A stretch of DNA of 64,000 nucleotides from assembly GCA_037974965.1 (NCBI GenBank), contig JBBPFI010000010.1, positions 930,001 through 994,000 on the forward strand, in the 5' to 3' direction. The notes below the pieces were generated by a model. That model worked only from the letters and a program-made list of their open reading frames with translations, was not told the DNA's origin and searched no databases. Position numbers and translations under genes: made by a program. Every line of letters starts with the position of its first letter. Positions within the stretch are counted from its first letter, which is position 1. Source of the stretch: Dacryopinax spathularia (Eukaryota > Basidiomycota > Dacrymycetes > Dacrymycetales > Dacrymycetaceae). Shown here piece after piece: positions 53,600 to 64,000 of the stretch.

Positions 53600-56500
53600 A
53601 TGTCGTCCGGACACTCCCTCAGCCCAGAACAACACAGACAACAACAACATCAGCAACAGCAACAGGACGAGATGGTCGAGGTGAAGGCCGACTCAGAAGA
53701 GCATGAGGCTCCCAGGCCGAGCTCATCGTCCTCCCGTCACGCCCATGGCGCGTCAGGCAGCCGACCACCGAGCTCGCATAGGCTCGATACAGGTGGTCTG
53801 GCTGCTGCGTTGCCCCACAGCAGTTCTCATCCGAGTGCCGGGATGAGGTCGAGGATCACCGTTGTATGCGCTGAGGTGCGTCCATCCTGCATATATGCGC
53901 ATATCTACGCCTGCTGACACGCACACAGTGCAAGCGTCTCAAGCTGAAGTGCGACCGCCGTACACCTTGCTCATCCTGCGTCAAACGCGATACGGTCAAC
54001 CGCTGTCATTATTCCGCAGCTGCGGCCGACAAGATGTATGCACCCTCCCTCCCAGTCCCTTATCAGGCACATTATGCTGAACCCTCGTTCTTCCAGTGAT
54101 CTCCAATCGGTGCACAATCGCGTCCTCAGCCTCGAGCAGAAGCTCGCCAAGATCGCTTCCGAGGGCATCAAGATTGGTGGACTGGCCGATCCGCGTCCGA
54201 CCTCGCTCGTCGCTGTCAACAATGGGTCGAGCGTCGTCGTCAGCCTGGACGATGTCAACAGCGTCTGGCTGCAGGAGCTCGACGTTCACTTGGATGTGGA
54301 GCTGAAGGTGCTCGAACCGGATGTTCCTGCTGAGCTCGGATGGGCCCAGGTCTTTCCCTCTCCTGAGGTGTTCTTCCCGAGCCCGGACGCCGCTGCCGCA
54401 TACGGCAACAGCCTCGATCCGAACATGCCGACGGTCACGCCCCAGCTGCTTCAGAAACTGCCAGACGGACCACTGCGGGACGCGATCATGGCGCAATTCC
54501 AGCACACGCTTGCCATGCATCCCTGCACGAACTGGAACGACTTCAAGCAGCGATCGCAGGCCATGTTCTCCGGGCTGGGAATGATCGACGTGCACAGCGC
54601 TGTATTCCCTGCGCCTCCTTCACCTCCGACTGCGCCTACCTCTCTCACCTTCTTCGCCTCTGTCGCTGCTGCTTTCGCGCTTGGTGCGCAGTCTCTGGCG
54701 GAGATGAAGCGCTGGGGTACTGCGCAGGTTCCGTTCGACAGCTCGTTGCCGAACCCGCAAGGGCTGTACGTCAAGGCCGAAGAGTACTTCTCCCTCTCGC
54801 AGTCAACGCTCCAGGTCGCGCAGAGGACTGCGGCATACGACCTCGACTTCCTCATGACGATGCGAATGCAATGTCTGTACCTGCTGCATGATGGCAAGCC
54901 TCGGGTCGCACATAGCGTTCTGCCTGAAGTGGGGAAGATGATCAATATCGCTCGTTCTATGGGACTGCATATAGATCCGGATGAGCACCCGGGGAAGTAC
55001 TCGATATTCGAGATGGAGATGAGGCGGCGGGTTTGGTGGGATATTTATTATCTTGATGTGTATGTCCTGCCCTTCCTGCTCCTTCGGTTTCATTCTGACG
55101 TATGCCGCAGATTTATTTCGGATTGCATGGCCTTGCCTCCACTTATCGACGACGCAACGTTCAACTGCAAGATGCCCAGTGACTGTGACGACCTGCAACT
55201 TCATTCACCCACGTCTATGCTTCCTGCGCCTACAGAACATTCGGATTACATGTACTTCATCCTCAAGTCTGGGTCAGTCCTCTCCCGTTTCCTCTCGCGC
55301 TCGCGTCGTTTATGTCTTCCTCGTTTCCTTCTTCCAGCCTTGCCCAGCTCGTGAAGAAGATCGGCCGCCGTCCTATCCGCAACGACCAGAACGAGCCGGA
55401 TATCAACATAGCCATGGAGCTTGAACAGGGCGTGAAAGACTGGCTCAATGCCCTGCCCCCGCAGTTCCAGCTCCCCGCAGACGAAGCAGGCGCCTCTGTC
55501 GGTCCTCCTTTCCTCGTCGCGCAGAGATGCGAACTCGCGTGTATCGCCAACCAGATCTTCATCAAGATCTACCACTCCTTCCTGCGCCGCGACAGAGGCG
55601 GGGAGCGCACAGACGAGAAGAGTACCGCCGCTCAGGCGATCATTACGAGTATCAACGCTGCGCACCAGCTTGTCCACGCGAGCAAGATCATGCACACGGT
55701 GCTGAGGCATACGAGGCCAGCGACCTACATGTTCTATTCGTTCGGCCGGGCGCTCTTCCATGCTGCTGTCATCTGCGCTTATGCGGTCATTGCTGATCCC
55801 GGTGCGATCTGGCGGGATACGGCTCTCCGGGACCTGGAAACGTCACTCAGCATCATGCGCGATCCTATGCTTGCAACTGGACGCGGGCCGGCTCGCGGAG
55901 GTGCTGAAGGCGAGAGGAGCGAAGCCCTGCGTGTGGTTGAAATGCTGCGGGCAAAATGCGACCAGACGCCGCGCAACCTTCTTCTCACAGGCGGGAAGCG
56001 CAGGCATGGCGATGTGGACCTTCACTTGCAAGCGGACTTCCAGATGCCGTATGTTGGCGGTGCTGTCGCAACTGCTCCGGAGGAGTACGACCAGCCGCCA
56101 CCGCAGGTATACGGCCCTCAGGTGCACTACCAGCAAGCCCTGCCCGTGCCGCACAACGCCGTCGTACATACTTTGCCTCCCACACCAGGGCCGTCTGTCG
56201 AGCAGCAGCCACCACCGCATGTCGTTCGCCCGCCTCAGCCGCAGCAGCGCATTCGTGTCCCTACGCATCCTCCACCACCGCCAGAAGCAGAGACGCCATA
56301 CATTCCTGTTGTACCGCAGCAGGAATGGACGTATCAGAAGCCAAGCACAGGCGGGAAAGACAGGAGCAAGGGTCGTCCCTCTATCGGTGTCAGGCGGCGG
56401 GACGGCGAGGCCGGGTCTGGTGGCTCTTCCCGCCGGCTCGATACAAGCACGCCCAGTAGCGGCTCTTCCGGCCATTCGCCCGTCAACATGCGCAAGTCCT

Positions 56501-57069
56501 CCAATTTCGCTAGTGTTCCGCCGCCTACTTCTGGTGTCACCATGCCTGGTGCGGCGCAGTTCCAGCAGGCTCAGCAAGCGCAGCAGGAGTTCGCTCAGCA
56601 GTACGCTCCGCCGCCGCCGCAGCCGGAGATGACATACTACCAAGGTGGAGGAATGTACGGCCCACCTACGCAACAGCAGCACCAGCAGCAGCTGTACTAC
56701 GCGCCTGCTCAGGAAGACCAGCAGCAGCAGCAGCACGATCCTTCTTTCCAGGGCGCTGTGAACCCGCAGCTTATCAGTCCGGAAGCACATCGTGCGATGC
56801 CTATGCACATGCCGCAGCAGGCGAGGAATAGCATGGCTCCGTCAATACCGTCCACCCCGGTCGACGCAGCACGGTATAACGCAATGCTGCCGACCTCTGC
56901 TGTGCCTGGCAAACAGGATGGAGAAGAAGCGGACCAGACCATGCTCGCCATGGCCGACCCTTCCGCCATGAACGGCACCTTCGAAGTTCCTCTACCCGCC
57001 ATGGGTTGGGAAGCGCCCGGACGCGAGGCTTACCAACAAGCAGAACACTGGCAAGGCTATAATTTCTGA
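53600..57069 (+). CDS. Zn2Cys6 transcription factor with fungal-specific middle domain and Gln-rich tail
   Basis: Exons are 53600-53875, 53929-54035, 54097-55059, 55111-55272 and 55338-57069, giving 1079 residues. The binuclear zinc cluster is CAECKRLKLKCDRRTPCSSC...NRC at about residues 91-118, with regular spacing and split by an intron just after the first Glu. A short coiled coil (VHNRVLSLEQKLAKI) follows. The fungal_trans region has FEMEMRRRVWWDIYYLD and ISDCMALPPLI. The N-terminus (QQQHQQQQQ) and the last 350 residues (Pro/Gln-rich with QQQ runs) look like activation regions. The regulated pathway cannot be told. It is preceded by an exceptionally long gene-free stretch. Confidence 0.93.
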
Positions 57070-57952
57070 CGACAACACTGCTCATGACATGCTCGGAACA
57101 CGGCCAGACTACAACGTCACAAAAGTAACATACCTACGGAAGGCGGCCCACGATATCTAGAACTATGTTCTCCACTTTCCCGATCTTCGCCATCCTCCGG
57201 CCTCTCCTCGTCCTCTCAACTTATCCAGTTTACTTATGTTTTCTCTTTTCACTTGGGAAGAACTTTCGCTCTCGCTTGTATCATAGGTCATCTACTGGTC
57301 CATCTGCGCTCGCTACTCGCCTCTCGCCTCTCGAAGCTCTCCGCTCTGAAGCACGGCTCTCCCCTTCCTTCCTTCTTCCTTCCTAGTGACGACTTCTGTT
57401 TGTTACATCTTCACTTATTCTTCCCCCCTTTGTGAAATACGCCCGCTCCCCTTTTTTCCATCTTCTGATCCCTGTCTGTTGTTGCCATTCAAGAATGTGG
57501 TTATTTTGCTGGTTTGTCGGGCTTTTGGGCGTACGGTTCTTCTCGTTACATACAGGTCTTAAACAATACATATGTTGCGCTATGGCGCCATGAACATATC
57601 TCTGGCGTGTTGCCGCCGTCCCTCAGGACGGAATTCGCCGCCGAATATCGGAAATCGGGCAGGAAATGGGCGCTTGTGATTACAGGCTTTCCTAGACGGA
57701 AGGGTCACGAGACGAGGCACAGAGGACGTAAAGTTCGGAATGCGGCTCCACTCCCACACCGACTTTCTGACAGGACCGTCAAGACAGCCTCAGGGACTTC
57801 ACAGTACTTAGCCTCTCGCAGTCCAAATAGCGCAACCCCAACTTCCCAAAACGGAGCCAGGCCTAAGCTGACCCTCTCACAATCTGACACCTCCGCAGGG
57901 GGTATGACATTACACCACACCAACACCAACACCACCAACGCCAGGGTATGAT
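57070..57952. other. 3' spacer between convergent genes
   Basis: CT-rich downstream sequence of the regulator and the 3' flank of SEC11. A 145-codon open frame (57514-57951) has no recognisable features and is not called. Confidence 0.4.
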
Positions 57953-58799
57953 TCATTCCTTCTGTATAAGCGCCAACAGGCCCAGACCGCCCAATAACGC
58001 GTACTTGAGCTGGGGGAAATCGTTCTGTTCCGACAAACCAATCAGCGGGGTCCGATATGACGCGAAGGAGGAGAGGGGACGTACGAGGACTATGGTTACG
58101 TATCCGACGTAGGGGAGGAACCTGCCAGGTTTGGTTAGCGCTGAGTCTGGTGAGAGGGGAAAGGTGGGAGGTGGAAGGGAAGGGGAGGGAAAGGAGCGTA
58201 CCCTCTTACGCGCCCGATCACGTTGCTTCGTTTTAGCCATTTCATTTGCGAGCCGTACAGGACTTTATCGTCTTCCGGGTTGTTGTCCCCTTTTGTGAGT
58301 AAGAACTGGTCAAGGACGGTCGAGCTGAAGGTCTCGGTCAAGCTACTCTCTTGTTAGCTGTTGCTTCCGAGAGTGGGAGGTAGCGGGTGCTCACTCGTCG
58401 TGCGTCTCTATCACTCGGTGCACGATAGGGATCCCTTGGTGTGGCAGTTTGTAGACCGTTATGTCCCCTACTTCAAACTTCTCGTTCGCGAAGTTGGTCA
58501 GGAAGAGCAGGTCTCCTCGCTTGAATGCGGGCTCCATAGATCCACTGGCTCAAAGTTAGTTCGTGACCACGTGGGAGAAGGTATATTGAGCGCACCTGAG
58601 CACCACGACGATTGGCGACTCGGTATTGCACACCAGCCCGAGTCCCTTCCACATCATCAGTCCTGACGCGAGGACTGAGGCGAACGTTAGGGCCTGCAGG
58701 AGGACCTGTGCATATAATCAGCCGCAGCAACATGGTTAACTTGGCTGACTATCATACCTGCCTCACGCCCACTTTTCGTAATTGCTTCAAGCTGTCCAT
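57953..58799 (-). CDS. SEC11: Signal peptidase complex catalytic subunit SEC11
   Basis: Exons are 58799-58758, 58705-58596, 58544-58395, 58342-58202, 58121-58085 and 58024-57953, giving 183 residues, the usual size. Sec11 removes signal peptides in the ER lumen. After the start [14 protein letters not shown] comes one membrane anchor ([20 protein letters not shown]). The catalytic Ser is in SGSMEP (Ser53), the His in PIVHRVIE (His93) and the Asp pair in [28 protein letters not shown] is the conserved C-terminal region. Six exons, one of only 37 nt, are packed into 850 bp. Confidence 0.97.
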
Positions 58800-58997
58800 C
58801 GTGGTGGGGTTGTTGGCGGAAGAGGGCCTCCTGCTCGAGTGGGTGATGTCGTGTCAGGCGCGTCGTGGTCAGGGACAAGCGGATCTATTTACGGGCGCCT
58901 TCCGGCAAAGTCGGGCATCCACTCCGGCGGGACGAATCTCCGAGTCTTGTCTCAGCATCCACCACGATCCCCGAAACTGGTACGAAATAGTTTCAAC

Positions 58998-60808
58998 ATG
59001 CCTTCGAGTCGAGACAATATGCACCCAGTCGCATACATACGGGAGCTGCAGATGATGATATGTGAGCGTGCAGAGCCAAGTGCACTAGCCGCTCTTGCCC
59101 GAACTTGGACGGGGTTCTTCTACCCCGCAGTTCAAGAGCTGTACCGGCACACGACGTGGCGCCAACTCCTCCATCACATCGAACTGTTTAATTATCGCTC
59201 CTCTCGCGTAGGTCTTTCCTATCTACCACGTGAACCCTTGTGTCACCGCCATGACAGGTGTTGTATACCTGGGATCCCATTTCTTGTCACCTTCGCCCAC
59301 CCCTGGGACAGGAACCTCAGCGCTTCGACATATACGCTGCTCTAGTCCACCACTTGAACCTTGGAAGTTGGCAAGAATACGTGCCCGAAGATAACTTATT
59401 CGACGTTGAGAGGGTTGGAGCTCTTTTTTTGCCGGAGCACCTGGCGGAATTCCGACTGTGGCCAAAGGAACGAACGCTCAATCAGATGATGAATCGTCTC
59501 TCCCTCATCGCACTGACGTCGCAGTGGGGCACCCTATTTCCCAACCTACGCAGCCTGCGTATCGATGCAGATGGATACATTCCCATTCTGCGCTTGATAC
59601 CCGTATTCTACCGCACGCTGGACGAGCTCCGATCGTTGTCGGTCACCCTCAAGGTGGACAACGACTTTCAGGAGTTCATCCATATGCTTCAAGTCTTGCC
59701 ACGAATGGCACCAGGCCTTCAGTTACTGGGTATACGAGGATTCTTTGGCTCCCAAAGGGAGGGAGACGTTGACTCGGAGCACGACATGTTTGCACACATC
59801 CTCCCCGAGGTGCTCCAAGATCTTCCGGCCTTGGACAACTTTGTGGCTGGACCAGCTTGTATAACGCCCAAAGTCTTCGGAATTCTTCGCCACTCCCGAC
59901 TGCGATACCTAACAATCAGCTTGGCCGGAGACCGCCCGTTCGAACGTCTAGTCAACCCTCGTGCCTACGCAGTTTTGGGTGCAGAAGTGTCGGATGAGGA
60001 TCGCCGCTTGCACTTCAAGGCGCTGGAAAATCTTGCTTTCGAGAAGGTGCCGGTCGCCCGTGTTGGCTCCTTCCTCCGGCAGATTGAACCCGATCGCCTC
60101 GAATCTCTCAGCATCACCACTCACAGCGCTGAAACGGTCAACGCCGGTGAGTTGTCCGACTTGTCACGCATCATCCAACAACACGAGCAGCTGGAGTCAT
60201 TCACCTTACTCTTATCACGAAGCGAAGAGGGGGTATGGCCCTTCTTGAAGGAAATCGCATCATCCTGCGATCTGCGGGTACTTTCAATCAAAGCACGACC
60301 ATACTTCGAAGCGAATCCTACGGACGAGCTTTTCGAAACGTTGGCAAAATCTTGCGGCAACCTTCGCTCCCTATCGTTGATATGGGAGTACGGGTGCCCA
60401 GACGAAGAATACTTCTGGCCGTCAATCCAGTCCATCGTCGCTCTGCGAAAGCATTGCCCTCAGCTTGAGTATCTTCGGCTGAGCGCCCTGCGTATCAAGA
60501 AAACCGATCTACAATCTCGAATCCAAGACATCGAGCCGCGTCCGCTGCATTTACACCTCTCGGGAGAGATCGTGGAAGATTTGGACGATACGGCTGGCTT
60601 CCTGGTGCAACTCGCCGCACCGCTGTACGTTACTAGGTCTCGTCTTCCGCAGGACGAGGGGGACTATTCCCTCTGGCCCACAATCATCTCAAAGATGTCG
60701 GCAGTACGACGATTCATGATGCTGCGAGGCGAGCGCCCGCAAAACGGGGCGCTCGGTACGGAGGATCGGTATCTCGGGGAGGAGGTTGAGCCTGAGTGGT
60801 GTGACTGA
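58998..60808 (+). CDS. F-box/LRR-like protein of basidiomycete type (568 aa)
   Basis: Exons are 58998-59207 and 59312-60808. The N-terminal 60 residues (LQMMICERAEPSALAALARTWTGFFYPAVQELYRHTTW) have the look of a degenerate F-box: a helix with conserved Leu and Ala, then a region like FYPAVQELY. The rest alternates Leu-rich segments (LFPNLRSLRI, LRYLTISL, LENLAF, LESLSIT, LRSLSLIW, LEYLRLSAL) as in leucine-rich repeats. These proteins are usually substrate adaptors of SCF ubiquitin ligases and are greatly expanded in basidiomycetes. A relative with the same first-exon structure begins at 63205. Confidence 0.75.
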
Positions 60809-61210
60809 ACATCTAGAAACATATTTCGAACTCAAATGTACAACCAATGTAAGGAACGGCAACTGACCAAATTGAATTGTTGATTAAGCTCTCAATGAAT
60901 CGTCTCGTTACCCAGCTTCTCTTATCATTGTTATCAACATTCACAATGCACACACTTCTTCTTTCCCCTCCGGGGGTATGTACTAGGCAGCTCTTCTACT
61001 GTATCGTAGGTAGTTACTAAGCTCGTGTGAAACGCGTGTGCGAAGGTTGGAAGGGTCCTTTATCCGCCAACGTCCTTCTGACCTTGAATATTTGTGACCA
61101 CAAAATGGAGGGCGTCGCTCGTCTACGCAGCTTTCTCTTTGGACATCCTATCTACCTCTGCTTTAGCTGCCGATCCTATCTACCTCTGCTTTAGCTGCTG
61201 AGCAACACCA
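60809..61210. other. Spacer; leader of the next gene
   Basis: The last 60 bp are transcribed leader of the gene at 61211. No separate gene seen. Confidence 0.4.
61145..61198. repeat. 28-bp tandem duplication in a leader
   Basis: The segment ATCCTATCTACCTCTGCTTT plus AGCTGC occurs twice with identical sequence (61145-61170 and 61173-61198), just before the split start codon of the next gene. Confidence 0.9.
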
Positions 61211-61957
61211 ATGTGAGTATTCGCGCAAACCGGTATACTCATTCCTATTGAGCGCTGACATACTCTACTCAGGAGCTCGACCGGCGCCTACCGTCCACCC
61301 CACTTGCGAGGGCAGCTGACCTCGCCAACTGCCTCCCCTCCTCCTCCTCCATCGACGTCGAGTGTCCGCTCCTCGTTTCCCTTCGCGACTCGAAAGCAAG
61401 ACCACGTCCCGGCTGCGTTCTCTCGCACTAAACAACCGGCAGGGTGGTACCACGAGGGCCAGATCCGTGACCGTATCCTGGGCGGAACGAGCCACACCTT
61501 CGTTCAGTGCGCGCCACCCATTCCCAACGTAGATGGCGAAACGGGCGAACTTGGGGCCGTTGACCCCGCCCTCGACGGTTTGCTCTGGCGGGATACCATC
61601 TGTAGGATCATGATTCACCAGGGTGCCCATCTCTCTCCGCCCGGAGAGCTCTGGACCCGTCATCGCTTCGAGCTGCTCGAGACGAACAAAAACAAGCACA
61701 TCGCCGTGTTCATGCAGCTTCCTGCGCCGCAGGCGACATGGTGGGAGTATCTTGGCAGATGGGAAATTCAGGAATGGACGGTGTTTGAGGGAGGTAGCGA
61801 AGAGGTGCACGAATTCGTCTGCAAGAGGGCCGAGAGCAAGAAGGAGAAGACCGAGGAGGCGTGGGCTAGTGCCTTTGGGCAGAGTTGGGCGAGAGTGAAG
61901 ATCCGCAAGGCTGAAGATCAGAGCTTCGGTAATCCCATGGAAACATCCAGGGATTAG
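61211..61957 (+). CDS. Unknown 228-aa protein whose start codon is split by an intron
   Basis: The second exon (61273-61957) has no suitable ATG at its beginning, yet its frame is open from the acceptor. The 60-nt GT-AG intron 61213-61272 joins AT (61211-61212) to G, creating ATG followed by SSTGAYRPPHLRGQL. MSSTGAYRPPHLR is a very natural start, so I take this as the true model. The protein has a Pro/Ser-rich N-terminus, then a compact domain with WYHEGQIRDRILGGTSHTF, TICRIMIHQGAHLSPPGELW and ATWWEYLGRWEIQEW, and a Lys/Glu-rich end. I do not recognise the family. In the genomic DNA the AT is followed by GTGAG, so an unspliced transcript would read ATG then an immediate stop. Confidence 0.7.
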
Positions 61958-63204
61958 CCTGTGAGTGGGATCGTTGCACCATCTGCGCCTGTCCGCGGGA
62001 ACTCACCGGCGTGAGACCGAAAGGTCTCAGCAGGTCTTTCCTTCACGTTCTCGGTCTTATGATTTTCTCCCTCCTCTTTTCTCCCACTCCTAGGTACAGT
62101 ATGCTTGTCGCCAAATGGGGCCCCGACAGGTTGTTCCCTCATTTGCCGAAGCATACCTTAAGTCCGCATGATTCATGAGAATGATACGATCTACTGGTAA
62201 CACGGGCGCAGCGTCCTTCCGGGGAACACGTCCACCCTTCGACTCCAGCATTGGGAGCAAGAAGAATGAGCACCCCTTTCTCAATGGGACGAGGATACCT
62301 GCCTCATGGCACGCGATCTGCACCGACCTCGAAGTCGCCATCATTGTGTATCAAGTTGATGTCTCACTCGGGCCATCAACTCAAACGCTTTTCCCCTTGG
62401 ACCCGGGAAAAAATTATCGTGCTGTGCCATCCTCCTGTCATGAATCCACATCCCGTCATTTTGCTAACAGTTGTTTTCATCTTGTTCATCTTGCCGGCCT
62501 TCTCTAAATCGGCTGAGCTGATCGCTGCTCGGGTTATTCTGTCATTCGGTTGAGAAGAAGCCTGCCAATGGAGGGGCGAAAGGGTGATCGGTTGCAGTTG
62601 CGTATGTACGCGACCTGCGCGTTTGTCCCTCGCTTGCCTTTGTATGTATTTGAGATGCACGACGTTGGCGTCAGTCTGCAGTGTGTCTAACTGAAATGTA
62701 ACGGGGCTCGGCAGGTCCATGTCGAGGACCTGTCTCTACGGCGGTGCATTCAGTGGTCACGGTCGCAGAAGCGTGAGATACCTTCTTTTCCTGATGAGGG
62801 TGACAGGAAGGTGTTCTCCCTTCTTCCGGCCCGAAATCCGGTTGTTAGGTTGCCGGCGGCACCCGCAGGGACGGAAGAGCCTCGAATTCGCATGTGCATG
62901 CGAGAGGTTTTCAGGGCAAGCACCGTAAGGTCCTTTCGTGGCCGGAGACCTCTGTCCTCTCACTCTCTCGCTCCTTGTTCGCTCGTACATCAAGCCTTCA
63001 GTCAGATTTGCTCACGGAGGGCGGATGGGCTGCGGACGTTCCCGTGTGGGAACAGGCGTGTGCGTCATTGGCTGAAGAAGGCCTCGGAGCCTATTTTAGC
63101 CTTACTAGCGCCCTTGTTTTTGATGGGGACCTCTTCAGCAAGCTTCGACCACCATATCTCCACTGGCCACTCTCTCAAATCCTCCCGCTTTCCACTCAAG
63201 CAAC
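61958..63204. other. About 1.2 kb without a recognised gene
   Basis: Only short overlapping frames on both strands. It includes the promoter of the gene at 63205. No repeats or RNA genes found. Confidence 0.4.
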
Positions 63205-64000
63205 ATGGATCAAGAAAGCTTGAAGACACTGCAGAGACTCATTTGTGAGGCGGCGGAACCGGCTACCTTGGCCGTCCTTGCTCGCACGTCCAAGTCGTTC
63301 TTCCTTCCTGCGGTGAGGGAACTCTATCGCGATTGCGGCTGGGAAGCGTTCCTTCATCACATGACACTGTTCGGGGAGCGAGTGGGTGGGGTACGTTTTG
63401 CATATCTCTCCACATGAAGCTTTCCTGACCATGGTCCGCACAGGTCATCTCCGTTGACCTTATGGCGAACCGCCGGCGGAGCATGCCAGTCATCTTCGCG
63501 GCTCAGCGATTCGATCTTTATTCCGCCCTGGTTCATTCTCTTGCCTTTAGAGGTGTTATAGACCGCCCCCGGACTCCGATTCCGTCTGCGGACGTGCCGG
63601 TGCGACGCGATGCCCATGGGATCCCTATCATAATCGGCCACACGCGGTTGAACGTTTTCTATTTCATCGGGGAGAGCCAAGAGATCATGAGCCGCATAGG
63701 TTCAGGAACGATGGTTTGGCTCCGCGTGATCGCGTCAATGTCTCGATGGGAGTACATGTTCCCATGCCTGGAGAATTTCAGCCTCATATTGGACCGAAAG
63801 ACGCCGTGTGGCGCTCTGTTTCCCCTATTTGCCCCGAAAAGGGACGGGTTGCGTCGCTTTACTATCTACGTCCTTGCAGATGCTCAAGCTCAACACGTGG
63901 CCCTCCTGCTACGTCTTCTACAGGGGAAGGTGCCTGGATTGGAAGAGCTGCACTTGCTCGGTTGGACTCGGCAACTTGCTGATGCAATTCCGGTGATAAA
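63205..64000 (+). CDS. F-box/LRR-like protein, 5' part only (runs off window)
   Basis: Exon 1 starts at 63205 and ends at a GTACGT donor after GERVGG; exon 2 begins with VISVDL and is open to the window end. Residues 1-60 (LQRLICEAAEPATLAVLARTSKSFFLPAVRELYRDCGW) align with the start of the gene at 58998. Both have RFD(I/L)Y(A/S)ALVH right after intron 1. The further part is Leu-rich. It is a paralogue of the neighbour, probably also an F-box-type adaptor. Confidence 0.72.

Noticed and set aside
55843-56808. 321-codon minus-strand frame opposite the Gln-rich tail of the regulator
   Set aside because: It is Leu/Arg-rich antisense of CAG/CCG-rich coding DNA, a common artefact.

Overview
The window is nuclear DNA from a filamentous or dimorphic basidiomycete, most likely Agaricomycotina. 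The evidence is dense genes on both strands, many GT-AG introns of 45-60 nt with GTGCGT, GTACGT or GTAAGT donors, a Plavaka-type (TNP2/CACTA-like) transposase, basidiomycete-style F-box/LRR-like genes, and core fungal genes (MCM4, FOL1, SEC11, CLN3/BTN1, FTR1). I cannot name the species. All exon models were assembled by eye from splice signals, phase and protein sense.

Region 1 (about 1-12 kb) is accessory DNA. It holds a 483-bp MITE-like element whose second copy lies at 21.6 kb, an intact-looking 1211-aa Plavaka transposase on the minus strand, and three genes of unknown function (1188-2976 plus, 8061-9223 minus, 9895-11559 plus). These genes and their spacers carry about 30 copies of one short half-site, CGTCCGGTATTCACATCACA and variants. 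It occurs singly or as inverted pairs that form perfect or near-perfect hairpins. Nearly all full hairpins lie inside introns: every modelled intron of 94 nt or more in the block has one and none of 61 nt or less does. I saw no copy in the other ~52 kb. This is the most unusual thing in the window.

Region 2 (12.7-27 kb) holds convergent genes for an NADPH oxidase and the high-affinity iron permease FTR1, with GATA-type sites upstream of FTR1. A metabolism cluster follows: two paralogous DHA2-type MFS transporters on opposite strands, with a membrane-anchored aldo-keto reductase, a GNAT acetyltransferase, a short-chain dehydrogenase and the second MITE copy between them.

Region 3 (27-36.4 kb) has three paralogous genes of an unrecognised protein family on the minus strand. 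A CLN3/battenin gene sits between the second and third. The third lies between a duplicated, start-codon-containing promoter segment and the intact mitochondrial-type molybdopterin-binding-domain gene to which that promoter belongs. A GPI-anchored Kre9/Knh1-like wall protein gene follows.

Region 4 (36.9-48.4 kb) is housekeeping: MCM4 with three MCB boxes in its promoter, an RNase III, two tandem short-chain dehydrogenases, and the trifunctional folate enzyme FOL1 with a mitochondrial-type presequence.

Region 5 (48.4-64 kb) starts with about 5 kb in which I find no convincing gene. It leads into a 1079-aa Zn2Cys6 regulator with a glutamine-rich C-terminus. After it come SEC11, an F-box/LRR-like gene, a small gene whose start codon is split by an intron, and the 5' part of a second F-box/LRR-like gene cut by the window end.
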